Shown here one piece after another: positions 1 to 7,827 of a DNA stretch of 64,000 bases. The notes beneath the pieces were generated by a model that worked only from the letters and a program-made list of their open reading frames with translations, did no database searches and was not told where the DNA came from. The translations under genes and the position numbers were made by a program. Origin of the DNA: Chitinophagaceae bacterium UBA1930 (lineage in GTDB: Bacteria > Bacteroidota > Bacteroidia > Chitinophagales > Chitinophagaceae); assembly GCA_002337145.1 (NCBI GenBank), contig DDFK01000002.1, positions 900,456 to 964,455 of the forward strand. Direction: 5' to 3'. Numbering within the stretch: position 1 is the stretch's first letter; each line of letters starts with the position of its first letter.

Positions 1-338
1 GCTTGTGTACCAGGATTGGTAGATGCTTTGCCAGTAAAATTGATGCCGTGAACGTGTACAGGCATATTCGCAATTGTCATTGTATTGGTTTCTGTTCCTG
101 CGAGTTCGCCAAGTACATAATCGGGCAATCCCGGACCCTGGCCCTGGCTAATGGGTACCCTTCCCCTTAAATCAGGCAAACCAAATGTAGTTTGGCCATC
201 ACCGCCATAAGTTGTCCCTAAAATAGAGAACAGGGCAGTATTGGCCCTTATTGCCACTAATTGGGCAGCACAGTATGCCCAGTTTCTAGGGGCAAAATTT
301 CCTGCAAAAAGGCGGATCTCTCCAATAGTTCCTTCCAT
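1..338 (-). CDS. Phage tail collar domain protein, MdpB-like (partial)
   Basis: The gene runs off the left edge; its ATG is the complement of 336-338 and about 112 codons are visible. The translation begins MEGTIGEIRLFAGNFAP and contains WAYC, LFSILGTTYGGDG, TFGLPDLRGRVP and a later MPVHVHG. This is the usual order for the tail collar (microcystin-dependent MdpB-type) fold. It is clearly a paralogue of the protein at 395-967, which lies 56 bp upstream on the same strand, so the two probably share a transcript. Collar proteins of this type are common as stand-alone genes in Bacteroidota, and their cellular role is not established. No other phage structural gene is visible nearby, so a prophage origin is not supported. 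The C-terminal part, which usually varies, is outside the window. Confidence 0.85.
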   Translation of the reverse strand, partial: MEGTIGEIRLFAGNFAPRNWAYCAAQLVAIRANTALFSILGTTYGGDGQTTFGLPDLRGRVPISQGQGPGLPDYVLGELAGTETNTMTIANMPVHVHGINFTGKASTNPGTQ

Positions 339-394
339 AATAAAATATTTTTAAGTGTAATTGTAATGGTTGATTAAAACTGAATTGATAATAC

Positions 395-967
395 TTAGTT
401 CCTTGATGGATAAATGCCATAGAGACAAATAATATAGTGCATGCCCAAAGACGGCTCAATATTGCTCACCGGCTGACTTGACCCTGCAGTGCCTGTCATG
501 GAACTGGCAGGACCAACATTTAATGGAATGTCTGGTGCCAGATTGTTGTAGGCAAGGTTTGGTGCTGTACCGGAACCGGAAGCATCTGCCAACCCGCCAA
601 GGGTGTTTACAGAAGCGGTAGGGTCCGACTGTGTACCATCGGCATTGGATACTTTCAATACAAGGGGCTGGACCGTGTGGATGTGTGCGGGCAAGTTGCT
701 ACTCAGAAGCGTATTGTTTTCTGTACCTGAAAACTGCCCCAATGTGTAAGACGAGCCTGCGGTTGATGGACCCGTTCCAATCGCAACCCGGCTTCTTAAA
801 TCGGGTAAGGCAAAAGTAGTAACGCCATTGCCGCCATAAGTGATGCCCAATAGTGAAAACAAAGCCTGATTGGTGCTGATTGCTAATATCTGTCCGTTAC
901 AGTACGCCCAGGTTTTGGGTTGAAAGTCTGCAGCGAAAAGACGGATTTCTGCCATTGTTCCTTCCAT
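395..967 (-). CDS. Phage tail collar domain protein, MdpB-like
   Basis: A 190-residue protein with the N-terminal collar signature MAEIRLFAADFQP, WAYCNG, ALFSLLGITYGGNG and TFALPDLRSRV, then an AHIHT motif near residue 95. A Gly/Ser/Ala-rich stretch follows, and the C-terminus ends SNIEPSLGMHYIICLYGIYPS, typical of MdpB-like proteins. There is no signal peptide. The start at 967 (MEGTMAEIRLF) is kept because the paralogue at 1-338 starts with the same MEGT residues; an internal ATG four codons later is possible. It is the first gene of a minus-strand unit with the partial paralogue. A candidate operator lies about 150 bp upstream, at 1120-1147. The fold assignment is sound but the biological role is unknown. 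Confidence 0.88.
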   Translation of the reverse strand: MEGTMAEIRLFAADFQPKTWAYCNGQILAISTNQALFSLLGITYGGNGVTTFALPDLRSRVAIGTGPSTAGSSYTLGQFSGTENNTLLSSNLPAHIHTVQPLVLKVSNADGTQSDPTASVNTLGGLADASGSGTAPNLAYNNLAPDIPLNVGPASSMTGTAGSSQPVSNIEPSLGMHYIICLYGIYPSRN

Positions 968-1119
968 GTTTTAAAATTTAGAGTGTGAAAAATATATGAT
1001 ATAAATAGTATGTATGCTAAGCCAATGGCTTGCTGGGAGTTGGTTAGGCCAGTTTTGCAATTGGAGGTTGTACATGCTTTTTTGCGGTATAAACCTATAA
1101 TGATTATTCAAGTTTAGCT

Positions 1120-1147
1120 AGCGTAGTAGCCCCTAACAATCAACGTA
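1120..1147 (-). promoter_or_regulatory. Candidate operator of the accessory block, copy 1
   Basis: Read on the minus strand, a TACGTT half-site begins 22 nt before a TACGCT half-site, with CTAC directly before the second. These are the same distances as in the copies at 2597-2624 and 7634-7661. The middle half-site is degenerate here. The gene-proximal half-site ends 153 nt before the tail-collar start at 967. The function as a regulator binding site is inferred from repetition and orientation only. Confidence 0.4.
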
Positions 1148-1196
1148 GTTCTACTGTTTTTCGTCAGTAACAAACCACTCTGTACACAATAATGTA

Positions 1197-2291
1197 CTAT
1201 ACGCACAAATAGGGATTCAGCCAGCCAAAGGTCATTTCTTCAGATATGGATTTCAGCACTTGGTCGGGAATGGTAATAGCATCATCCGCATTCACCACAA
1301 TTTGGGCAAAACTGTTTTCACCCGCCTTGATGTCATTCCGTACGATGTTTATTTTCTCAATGGCATTCTTGTATGTTTTTTCGCTGTTGTCACTATCAAT
1401 GGAAAGCGTTTTTCCCAACGAATGGATACCTGCATTGAGGTTGCCTTTGCCTGCCAATACCGCCTGCACAATGGTAGTGCCCGAACGGTAGCCCAAATGG
1501 TAAAACGATTGTCCTGTTGCCTTGTCGGGGTCGTTTGCAAAAGGCATGGAAGTATAAATCGTAATGTCTTCATCAACAGGGGCAAAAGGGTAGAGCAAAA
1601 AGGGTAATCCCAGTAACTTGATTTTTTTGTGATAGCCCCTTTTAATGAATTCGTTTATGAACAATGTTGTTTCTGTGCCGCAGAAGGTAGCCAGAATGAA
1701 ATCGGGCTGGTACTTCTCAATGAAAGGAAAAAGGATGTCCATGTTTGACAGCGTGCCCTGTTCAGGCATGGGCGTAACCGAGAAAAACCATTCACTCGTG
1801 GGGTCTGCTGTTTTCATGCCTTCGTTGAACATGTGCGAGAAGCTGTAACCCGCATCATACATGGCACTTACAAACATTCCTTTTTTGCCGAAATGCTTTA
1901 CGCCCCAGTAACCCAATGCCCATGCATGGCTCCATAGGTTCATTGAGTTGATGTGTATGTACTCATTCAGCTTTGCTATGGTGGGTATATGGCCGCCTAC
2001 ATTATTTACAAGCAAGGGTACCTGGTTGCTCTTGAACTTGTCGGCAATGGTTTCGGCAGCTTTGTTTGATACGATGCCCGTAACAATATCGGCATCATCG
2101 TAATTGAACAATTTGTTACAGGCTTCTTCAATGGCCTTTAAATTGCCCTGACCAATAAATTCCTTGCTCAGTTCATATTCAATGTCGGTGTTCTGGTGCT
2201 TGATGCCGTCACGTAAACCTTTTTCAAATTCTTTGCTTAAGGGTAAAATGGTTGATGTAGGTAACAATAGGCCAATCTGTAGTTTTTCCAT
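1197..2291 (-). CDS. Type 1 periplasmic-binding-fold protein without signal peptide
   Basis: A 364-residue protein beginning MEKLQIGLLLPTSTILP, the first beta strand of a type 1 (Leu/Ile/Val-binding, AmiC-like) ligand-binding fold. Other supporting segments are DADIVTGIVSNKAAETIAD (near residue 68), VPLLVNNVGG, KKGMFVSAMYDAGYSFSH and PDFILATFCGTETTLFINEF, which match the alternating strand-helix pattern of the two lobes. Solute-binding proteins of ABC transporters normally carry a signal peptide or lipobox; none is visible here and no permease or ATPase gene is near. The protein is therefore probably cytoplasmic or exported another way, and could act as a ligand sensor. It is monocistronic, divergent from the CxxCH lipoprotein gene at 2939, and followed by the tail-collar unit on the same strand. 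The ligand is unknown. Confidence 0.7.
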   Translation of the reverse strand: MEKLQIGLLLPTSTILPLSKEFEKGLRDGIKHQNTDIEYELSKEFIGQGNLKAIEEACNKLFNYDDADIVTGIVSNKAAETIADKFKSNQVPLLVNNVGGHIPTIAKLNEYIHINSMNLWSHAWALGYWGVKHFGKKGMFVSAMYDAGYSFSHMFNEGMKTADPTSEWFFSVTPMPEQGTLSNMDILFPFIEKYQPDFILATFCGTETTLFINEFIKRGYHKKIKLLGLPFLLYPFAPVDEDITIYTSMPFANDPDKATGQSFYHLGYRSGTTIVQAVLAGKGNLNAGIHSLGKTLSIDSDNSEKTYKNAIEKINIVRNDIKAGENSFAQIVVNADDAITIPDQVLKSISEEMTFGWLNPYLCV

Positions 2292-2596
2292 TTCTGTAGT
2301 AATAAAGGTTTGTTATATGGTTCAAATATTTGGTATGCTGAATCTACAGGACAGTACCCTGCTATATAGTAGTGTTGTGCATTGTATGGGTAAATGTTTG
2401 GCGTATGGCTTGCGTAATGGCAGTTGCGTTTTCATTGGGCATTAGGCTAGTTATTAATTACCGGTTGGTTTTGTTTAATTAATCAACTGTAAATAGGGTG
2501 TTTTCCTTAAATGCATCCAATCCATTACATAATTGCTGCTCCTGCATTTGGAAGGCCTAAGATATAGGTTATTGCAAGCCATAAATAGCGGTTGAT

Positions 2597-2624
2597 TACG
2601 TAAAAAAATACGTATTACTACGCA
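2597..2624 (+). promoter_or_regulatory. Candidate operator of the accessory block, copy 2
   Basis: TACGTA at 2597-2602, six A residues, TACGTA at 2609-2614, TTAC, then TACGCA at 2619-2624. The 6-6-6-4-6 architecture is identical to the copy at 7634-7661. It lies in the divergent region between the binding-fold protein (minus) and the CxxCH lipoprotein (plus), with the third half-site facing the lipoprotein gene 315 nt away. The role as a binding site is inferred. Confidence 0.5.
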
Positions 2625-2813
2625 GGTGTACCTGGAGAATTCTTGCTATAACAACAATGAGTAATGGCGGTTATATGAAAAGCGGATGTGCCAATAACTG
2701 CTCTCTATGAATAAGCGTATATGCCGAACCAAGATTCAGTAGAAGTACGATTGCATGGCAAATGGATGTATCGTAGTTTGAGCCGGAATTTAATGGCAAC
2801 GGGTTAGTAAGTA

Positions 2814-2852
2814 TTTTATATAGCCATCGCTTATATGGATGGCTATATAAAA
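2814..2852. promoter_or_regulatory. Perfect 15-bp inverted repeat in the 5' region of the lipoprotein gene
   Basis: The arms TTTTATATAGCCATC (2814-2828) and GATGGCTATATAAAA (2838-2852) are perfectly complementary and enclose a 9-nt loop. There is no T-tract of the kind expected of an intrinsic terminator. The element lies 87 nt before the lipoprotein start at 2939. It could be an operator, a 5'-UTR hairpin, or part of a repeat family; the sequence alone does not decide. Confidence 0.5.
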
Positions 2853-2938
2853 ACAGTTGCTATAGATGCTATCATTTTAAATACAACTGCTTGTCCTATT
2901 TTAATAACCATTCATTTTCACCACCAAAACTCAAAAAA

Positions 2939-4471
2939 ATGAAAATCACAAAACCCCTTTTGGTGTTATGCTCTATAACACTGGTTGTACTACTTGTTGT
3001 ACAATGTAAAGATGGGAAAGGCGACAAGGATGCAGCAACAACTGTTACCCCTGTCCAGCTTCCGTCCAACATTGTACCCGGTTTCAAGTTTCCCGAAAAT
3101 GCCGATACAATTAACGCATGGGTCAATGATCCAAGCTTTCCCAATGGTTACGATTCGTTGAAAGTGTACCAACATGCATGGGGCATTTGGGCCGGCTTGA
3201 CAGAACCTACCAAACAGACTTATGCTGGCGACAATTTGCTGGTGTTTGAAACATGGCTTGGCCTGAATGATATATATGAATTGGTAAAGGATGGCAAAAC
3301 AGATGGTGGGTGCGAAGGCACAGCCAAAAGACAGGGTAGGGCAATGCTTACAAGGCCCAAACAATTGGAGCATGCTGAACAGTTTGCAACTGTGAATGCA
3401 TCCAAGCTAATAGCCGAAGGAAAAATAAGTGCCGTAAAAAAACAAGCAGTGCCTAAAACATTTACAGAAGAGAATATCGGTTTTTGGGTAACGGTTTCCT
3501 ATAGCCCCGATGCTGCCTGTTATGCCACAAAGAACCAGATACTGAAACAGTCTGTTATCAATAAATATTATACGGATGGTGGGCTTGGAAAGATTCCTGA
3601 TTTTCCCAATACCTCCATTACCATTAAACCCACGTACATGATTTTTCATGATACCACCAAGGTATTGATGAAAATGCCAGCATGGATTACTGCACCCAAT
3701 CCTGCCGATTCGAACTTCTTTGGAAACGCACAGTACTGTGTTTATATAGACAGGGACAATAAGCAACCTGCCAATAAAAAAGTAGTGCCCATACCTGTGA
3801 ATGATTCATTACCGGAAGACATTAAGAAAGCAACCTGCAACCTGAATGATTTTATACATTTTAGGGTAGACCAGAAAATGGCAAGCTTCATGAACAGCCA
3901 GGACAGTGTGCAGGGCATGAACAATAGCAAGAATGCATATGGTAAAGCCAAGGCTGGAGAGATGGCCGTACTGGTAGCCATGCACGTAACAAGTAAAGAA
4001 ATCACCAATTGGACATGGCAAACTTTTTATTGGGCTGCAGATCCTGATAATCCCGGTTCGCCAAGCTCACTATTGGCTGCAAGATGCAGGCCCGATAAAT
4101 ATTTGAAAGGTGCAGCAGCACACTATGCCGCCAATGCTGCTTATGTTATGACCACACCCAATAACTCTAGCAGTAAAACAGCAGGCTCCATGTTTGGATA
4201 CAATCCTTATCTGGAAGGCGGCTTTGGTCCAACCACTTTTGGTATTACCAATAACTTTAACCCAACTTACCAGTATGGTACACAAACCAACTGCATGAGT
4301 TGCCATGCCATGGCTGTGGCATCGCCACATGGCCAGTACACAACCGACCAGTTTGTGAACTTAAAAGAAGACTCTTTGTTCAGGAACGAAGTATCATTAG
4401 ATTTTGCCTGGTCCATACAAACCGGTTTAATAAAAGACACCATTCCTTACTGGAAATTCAAGAAGAAATAA
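2939..4471 (+). CDS. CxxCH heme-binding lipoprotein (paralogue A)
   Basis: The ATG at 2939 gives a lipoprotein signal (MKITKPLLVLCSITLVVLLVVQC, Cys at about residue 23) and is preferred over an in-frame upstream TTG at 2891. The mature protein, about 490 residues, has a large domain without a recognised name. Near the C-terminus it carries NCMSCHAMAV (Cys452, Cys455, His456), a single c-type heme attachment motif. The same layout (HAWGIWAGL / LLVFETWLGL at the N-terminal side, an FPN-x-IKPTYMIF segment mid-protein, CxxCH near the end) recurs in the protein at 5423-6841, so the two are paralogues. Location is predicted to be membrane-anchored in the periplasm or at the outer membrane. A role in electron transfer is plausible, for example as acceptor for an oxidoreductase of the block, but unproven. 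It is monocistronic and ends at a hairpin terminator at 4504. Confidence 0.75.
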   Translation: MKITKPLLVLCSITLVVLLVVQCKDGKGDKDAATTVTPVQLPSNIVPGFKFPENADTINAWVNDPSFPNGYDSLKVYQHAWGIWAGLTEPTKQTYAGDNLLVFETWLGLNDIYELVKDGKTDGGCEGTAKRQGRAMLTRPKQLEHAEQFATVNASKLIAEGKISAVKKQAVPKTFTEENIGFWVTVSYSPDAACYATKNQILKQSVINKYYTDGGLGKIPDFPNTSITIKPTYMIFHDTTKVLMKMPAWITAPNPADSNFFGNAQYCVYIDRDNKQPANKKVVPIPVNDSLPEDIKKATCNLNDFIHFRVDQKMASFMNSQDSVQGMNNSKNAYGKAKAGEMAVLVAMHVTSKEITNWTWQTFYWAADPDNPGSPSSLLAARCRPDKYLKGAAAHYAANAAYVMTTPNNSSSKTAGSMFGYNPYLEGGFGPTTFGITNNFNPTYQYGTQTNCMSCHAMAVASPHGQYTTDQFVNLKEDSLFRNEVSLDFAWSIQTGLIKDTIPYWKFKKK

Positions 4472-4503
4472 AACGAAGTAGTTTTGTTCGTTGGTTTAGA
4501 AAA

Positions 4504-4540
4504 ACAATAAGCCTCCACAATTGTGGGGGCTTATTTATTG
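4504..4540 (+). terminator. Intrinsic terminator after the CxxCH lipoprotein gene
   Basis: The arms AATAAGCCTCCACAA and TTGTGGGGGCTTATT form a near-perfect hairpin about 35 bp after the stop codon at 4471, followed by T-rich sequence. The symmetry would also let it act on the opposite strand for the unit ending at 4664. Confidence 0.75.
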
Positions 4541-4663
4541 AGCGGGGGCAAAAAAGTTTTTTATTTATTGCTCAGCAAAGCAATGAAAATGAGGATGGCC
4601 GGTTTGCTAATCTGTTCTGCTATTACCAGAAACATAAAAGGGTCTTATTGTATGTATCAATAC

Positions 4664-5383
4664 CTAAGAGCCAATCAGCTTCTTTACTGCATTGTACATG
4701 CCGCCTACAAAGTCTGCTTCGTTTATCAATACCTGTTCTGTAATTGCTGCGGGTGCCTGCGAAGGGTCACCAGCATGAACCGGCGGTGCAGGTGCATACT
4801 GAATGTTAAGCTGTGTCTGCTCTGCAATATCTTTTCCTTTTATCCTTTTTAAAAGCTCCAATGCAAGGTCCAATGACGATGATATGCCACCACCAGAAAA
4901 CCGCTTCCGCTTTTCATCAATCACAAATCTTGGATAGCCCGCTGCAACAGTGATCTTGTATTTTTCATTCAGCAACGAAAGGTTGGGCAATTGGCTCCAA
5001 TAGGTAGTGGCCGTGCAGTCTGTAAGGCCACCTGCTGCTGCAAGTACAAACGCACCTGTACATACCGATCCAACCCATGTTGCATTAGGTATTGCTTTTT
5101 TTAGGAAACCTTGATAAACGGGGCTAAACATGGCCGCTTCCACACCCGGGTAATACCCTCCGGGAATAAACAGGATATCAATTTTTTCGGGGGCTTCATC
5201 AAAAGTGCGGTTGGGCACCACATGCAGGTTCTCCGATGTGGTAATGGTATCCATTGTTGCCCCCAACCATTCCACTTTGAAGCCATTGGTCATGGCAAAT
5301 ACTTCTGATGCACCTACAAAGTCCATTAGTGTAAGGCCATCGTATAATGGAATGCCTACATACAAATTGTTTGACTCACTCAT
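4664..5383 (-). CDS. DJ-1/PfpI family protein, isonitrile hydratase-like
   Basis: A 239-residue cytoplasmic protein of the DJ-1/PfpI class I glutamine-amidotransferase-like superfamily. The nucleophile elbow is VGSVCTGAFVLAAAG (Cys108). Other family marks are DGLTLMDFVGASEVF, ILFIPGG, ATTYWSQL, FSGGGISSSLDLALEL and, near the C-terminus, QLNIQYAPAPP followed by GDPSQAP. That last segment is characteristic of isonitrile hydratase (InhA), which hydrates isonitriles to N-formamides, and of its close relatives. The gene lies 39 bp downstream of the CxxCH lipoprotein gene at 5423-6841 on the same strand, so it is probably the last gene of a three-gene unit. Substrate specificity cannot be read from sequence; related proteins include ThiJ-like and AraC-fused forms, but no HTH is present here. 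Confidence 0.8.
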   Translation of the reverse strand: MSESNNLYVGIPLYDGLTLMDFVGASEVFAMTNGFKVEWLGATMDTITTSENLHVVPNRTFDEAPEKIDILFIPGGYYPGVEAAMFSPVYQGFLKKAIPNATWVGSVCTGAFVLAAAGGLTDCTATTYWSQLPNLSLLNEKYKITVAAGYPRFVIDEKRKRFSGGGISSSLDLALELLKRIKGKDIAEQTQLNIQYAPAPPVHAGDPSQAPAAITEQVLINEADFVGGMYNAVKKLIGS

Positions 5384-5422
5384 TGGTAAATATTTTGATT
5401 ATTGGTTCGTCTGCCTCGTGCA

Positions 5423-6841
5423 TTACTTGCTTTTGCTGAAACGCAGGAATGCGAAGCTAAAATCGCTTTTAATGAATTTGCCATCAGGATATTTTACGCC
5501 TGCAAAAGCATGGCACGAAATACAGGATGATGTTGTAGGCGTTAAGAAAGTTTCCATGGTACTGTTACCCAGATAAAAAGGTGCTTCCGGTGCATTATGG
5601 TCCGTACCACCATCACCAAAACCAAATACCCATTGGCTGCCCACCAGTTTGTAATTGGCCCATACCGTACCTTTCAGTTTGTTCTGCCACAGTCGATTGA
5701 TCAGTTCCGTAACATAGTAAATAGGAAACAGGCGTTGTACCTGCGTACCAAATAGCTGTCCCTTCATTTCGCCGGGAACGCTGGTAGCATAAGCCTTGGC
5801 ATAAGGGGCAACGGTATCCCATTTATAGGTCTTGTCCCCCGGCTTCAATACTGGTGGCTGGTTAATGGGCATGTTCAATACTTTAGGGTTATAGAACGAC
5901 CAAGGTATTGCAGGGTTCTGGTTCATTTGTGCATCCTGTACATTTTCCGGCACATTGTCTACATGTTCAAATGTGCTCCATACCATTTTCTGGAACTTGC
6001 CTGTTTTGCGTATAATGTGCATGCCCACAAGACCCACTTTGGCCTTTACCTGGAATGCCTTTCCACTTGCACTATGCTCGGCGGGTATGTAGATCAATGC
6101 ATCCCTTGTATAGAAACGGCTGGGTATATCGCCTTTGCTTGTATCCAGTATACGCCAGGATGTTTTTATCTCCATGGCACCAATGGTACTGGGTGCCTGG
6201 CTCGAAGGGAAATCAATGGAATCGTGCCGTTGTGCAAATGCCCTGATGCTGTCTGCAGAAGTGAGATGGTTCTGTTTGATATAGGCTTCTTCATCAGGAT
6301 TGATCTTTACTTCAAACACGGCGAAGTTCAGGTTGCGGTCAATAAGCGGATAACCATCTGCCTGCGTAAGCCCACCAATGGAATCCAGTCGGTGCGGGCT
6401 TTTGGACATGCGGTTGAAGAATTTGAGGTGCTCTGTTTTTGCCTGGTTCAACGAAAGCATCAAAGGCGAATTCTCGCCGCTATTGAATACTTCTTCAGGT
6501 GTATGGTAATGCTCCCAAACCCTTTCCGCTTCGGGATGGTCAGTAAATTTTCCGGTTGGTTTTCCCTGTGCATCTGCGGGCCAGTTCAATGCAACAAATG
6601 TTTGCCAGGAAAACACATCAAAATGCGTTTGTATAGCAGAGTCCAGGCTGGATGTATAACCTACCGTAATGATCTTGCTTACTTCGCTGGGGAAGTCGGG
6701 GCAAAGTTCATCGGGGTTTTGGTTATTGGCACAGAACTGGTTGTCGATGGCAGTAGTTTCCTTGCTGTTGTTTTTCTTCAATTGGTTGCAGGCGTATATC
6801 ACTACTACGCTAAGCAGCAATACAAATAGGTATTTTTTCAT
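5423..6841 (-). CDS. CxxCH heme-binding lipoprotein (paralogue B)
   Basis: The ATG at 6841 gives MKKYLFVLLLSVVVIYAC, a lipoprotein signal with the lipid-attachment Cys at residue 18; an ATG three codons upstream (6850) is also possible. The 472-residue product contains SWQTFVALNWP near residue 80, VWEHYHTPEEVF, an FPSSQAPSTIGAMEIKTSWR segment mid-protein, and SSCISCHAFAG near the C-terminus (Cys440, Cys443, His444), a c-type heme attachment site. It is a divergent paralogue of the protein at 2939-4471. It sits between the unknown protein at 6919 and the DJ-1/PfpI gene at 4664, all on the minus strand. Predicted role: lipid-anchored electron carrier or heme protein; the enzyme partner is unknown. 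Confidence 0.75.
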   Translation of the reverse strand: MKKYLFVLLLSVVVIYACNQLKKNNSKETTAIDNQFCANNQNPDELCPDFPSEVSKIITVGYTSSLDSAIQTHFDVFSWQTFVALNWPADAQGKPTGKFTDHPEAERVWEHYHTPEEVFNSGENSPLMLSLNQAKTEHLKFFNRMSKSPHRLDSIGGLTQADGYPLIDRNLNFAVFEVKINPDEEAYIKQNHLTSADSIRAFAQRHDSIDFPSSQAPSTIGAMEIKTSWRILDTSKGDIPSRFYTRDALIYIPAEHSASGKAFQVKAKVGLVGMHIIRKTGKFQKMVWSTFEHVDNVPENVQDAQMNQNPAIPWSFYNPKVLNMPINQPPVLKPGDKTYKWDTVAPYAKAYATSVPGEMKGQLFGTQVQRLFPIYYVTELINRLWQNKLKGTVWANYKLVGSQWVFGFGDGGTDHNAPEAPFYLGNSTMETFLTPTTSSCISCHAFAGVKYPDGKFIKSDFSFAFLRFSKSK

Positions 6842-6918
6842 AACTGGCATTTGGGGTTAAACAGTATGTGAATTGGTTGTCATGTATAGCCATGGCTTTG
6901 GCTCATTGTAAAGAGACG

Positions 6919-7536
6919 CTATGCCATTACTACATTCTCAAGATTGAACTGGAATGGGGTGGATGATGGACCAGGTCCGCCACCCGTCATTACAATATCG
7001 GCACTGGCAATACCGAGCAACGATATTTCTGTATTGATCTGCGATAGGACGGCCGAATTCATGATCTGGCCTTCTTGTATTTCTGATGCCATACCTATCC
7101 ATATCGTGGGCTTGAACTGGAAAACAGCTTTTTGTCCCGGAACAACATTGGGTAAGGTCAATGCCGGCCTGCCATCTTTATAGATGCTTGCATGTACTGC
7201 ACCTATTTGAAGGTTATTCAGCAATTCAATTTCCGATTGGTTGGCAGCTTCTCCATCCATTTGCAATGTTTCGCCCGAAGGGTGCAGCATTACCGAAAAC
7301 CTTTGCCCATGCTCTACGGAATGCAAGGGGCTTGTATTGCCCCAACTATCCGTTACACCAATATAGGATGCCTGTGGGTAAACAAGTTTATGATGCCAGC
7401 CCTGCGGAATGTTCTGTATCACCTTCCATGCTACGGCCAGCTCGTTAAAACTGGTAGCCACATTTTTTTGGAAGATAATAATCTGCGAATTGTTCTGGTC
7501 ATTGGATTGATTAATGAAGTTGAGCTGGATGTCCAT
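6919..7536 (-). CDS. Uncharacterised protein
   Basis: A 205-residue protein starting MDIQLNFINQSNDQNNSQIIIFQKN. The ATG at 7536 is preferred because coding character begins there; an in-frame upstream start at 7581 adds 15 unrelated residues. There is no signal peptide, membrane segment or known motif. The composition suggests a beta-rich fold, with FNELAVAWKVIQN near residue 30 and VFQFKPTIWIGMAS near residue 150. Similar NQSND / IFQKN proteins are, as far as I can judge, conserved hypothetical proteins, and I assign no function. It is the first gene of a minus-strand unit with the CxxCH lipoprotein and the DJ-1/PfpI gene. It is divergent from the propeller-oxidase-decarboxylase operon and shares its operator region (7634-7661). 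Confidence 0.65.
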   Translation of the reverse strand: MDIQLNFINQSNDQNNSQIIIFQKNVATSFNELAVAWKVIQNIPQGWHHKLVYPQASYIGVTDSWGNTSPLHSVEHGQRFSVMLHPSGETLQMDGEAANQSEIELLNNLQIGAVHASIYKDGRPALTLPNVVPGQKAVFQFKPTIWIGMASEIQEGQIMNSAVLSQINTEISLLGIASADIVMTGGGPGPSSTPFQFNLENVVMA

Positions 7537-7633
7537 AAGAGTCAGGTTGTTTAAGTTGATAAAGACAATAGTACAAGCCAATGCTTTGCGGTTACAAGAA
7601 CGAACTATTCCCTTAAAAACCTTTATGAGATAC

Positions 7634-7661
7634 TACGCAATATTTTGCGTAATCCTACGCA
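7634..7661 (+). promoter_or_regulatory. Candidate operator of the accessory block, copy 3
   Basis: TACGCA at 7634-7639, ATATTT, TGCGTA at 7646-7651, ATCC, then TACGCA at 7656-7661. The first two half-sites form a perfect 6-6-6 inverted repeat. The architecture matches copy 2 at 2597-2624 base for base in spacing. It lies between the minus-strand unit starting at 7536 and the plus-strand operon starting at 7828, 167 nt before the latter. It was assigned as a protein-binding site because of dyad symmetry and repetition. Confidence 0.55.
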
Positions 7662-7827
7662 TTCTGCTAGATGACTGTTTTTTGTGCCACTTGCTGTTCG
7701 TAAGAATACGGTAAAAAAATAGGTACTACTACTTAACAAATTGAGTGATGCACACATTGTGGCGGTTAATGTCTACTGTTATTTTTGGTACCATATAAAC
7801 CTACTCACTAAACCCTCATTCATCAAC

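Larger units (their letters stand above)
2292..2938. other. Long divergent intergenic region (647 bp)
   Basis: No gene with coding character is visible between the divergent starts at 2291 and 2939. The region holds a three-half-site candidate operator at 2597-2624 and a 15-bp perfect hairpin at 2814-2852, annotated separately. It is AT-rich and presumably contains the promoters for both flanking genes, but no convincing TTTG / TAnnTTTG pair was identified. Confidence 0.6.

Noticed and set aside
1..967. Prophage
   Set aside because: Only collar-type proteins are seen; such genes occur alone in many Bacteroidota, and no other phage or integrase gene is present in the window.
5927..6829. Antisense ORF of 300 codons on the plus strand opposite CxxCH lipoprotein B
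   Set aside because: It lies entirely within the well-supported gene on the other strand, is Cys- and His-rich without any domain pattern, and has no own promoter, terminator or neighbour. It is a composition effect.
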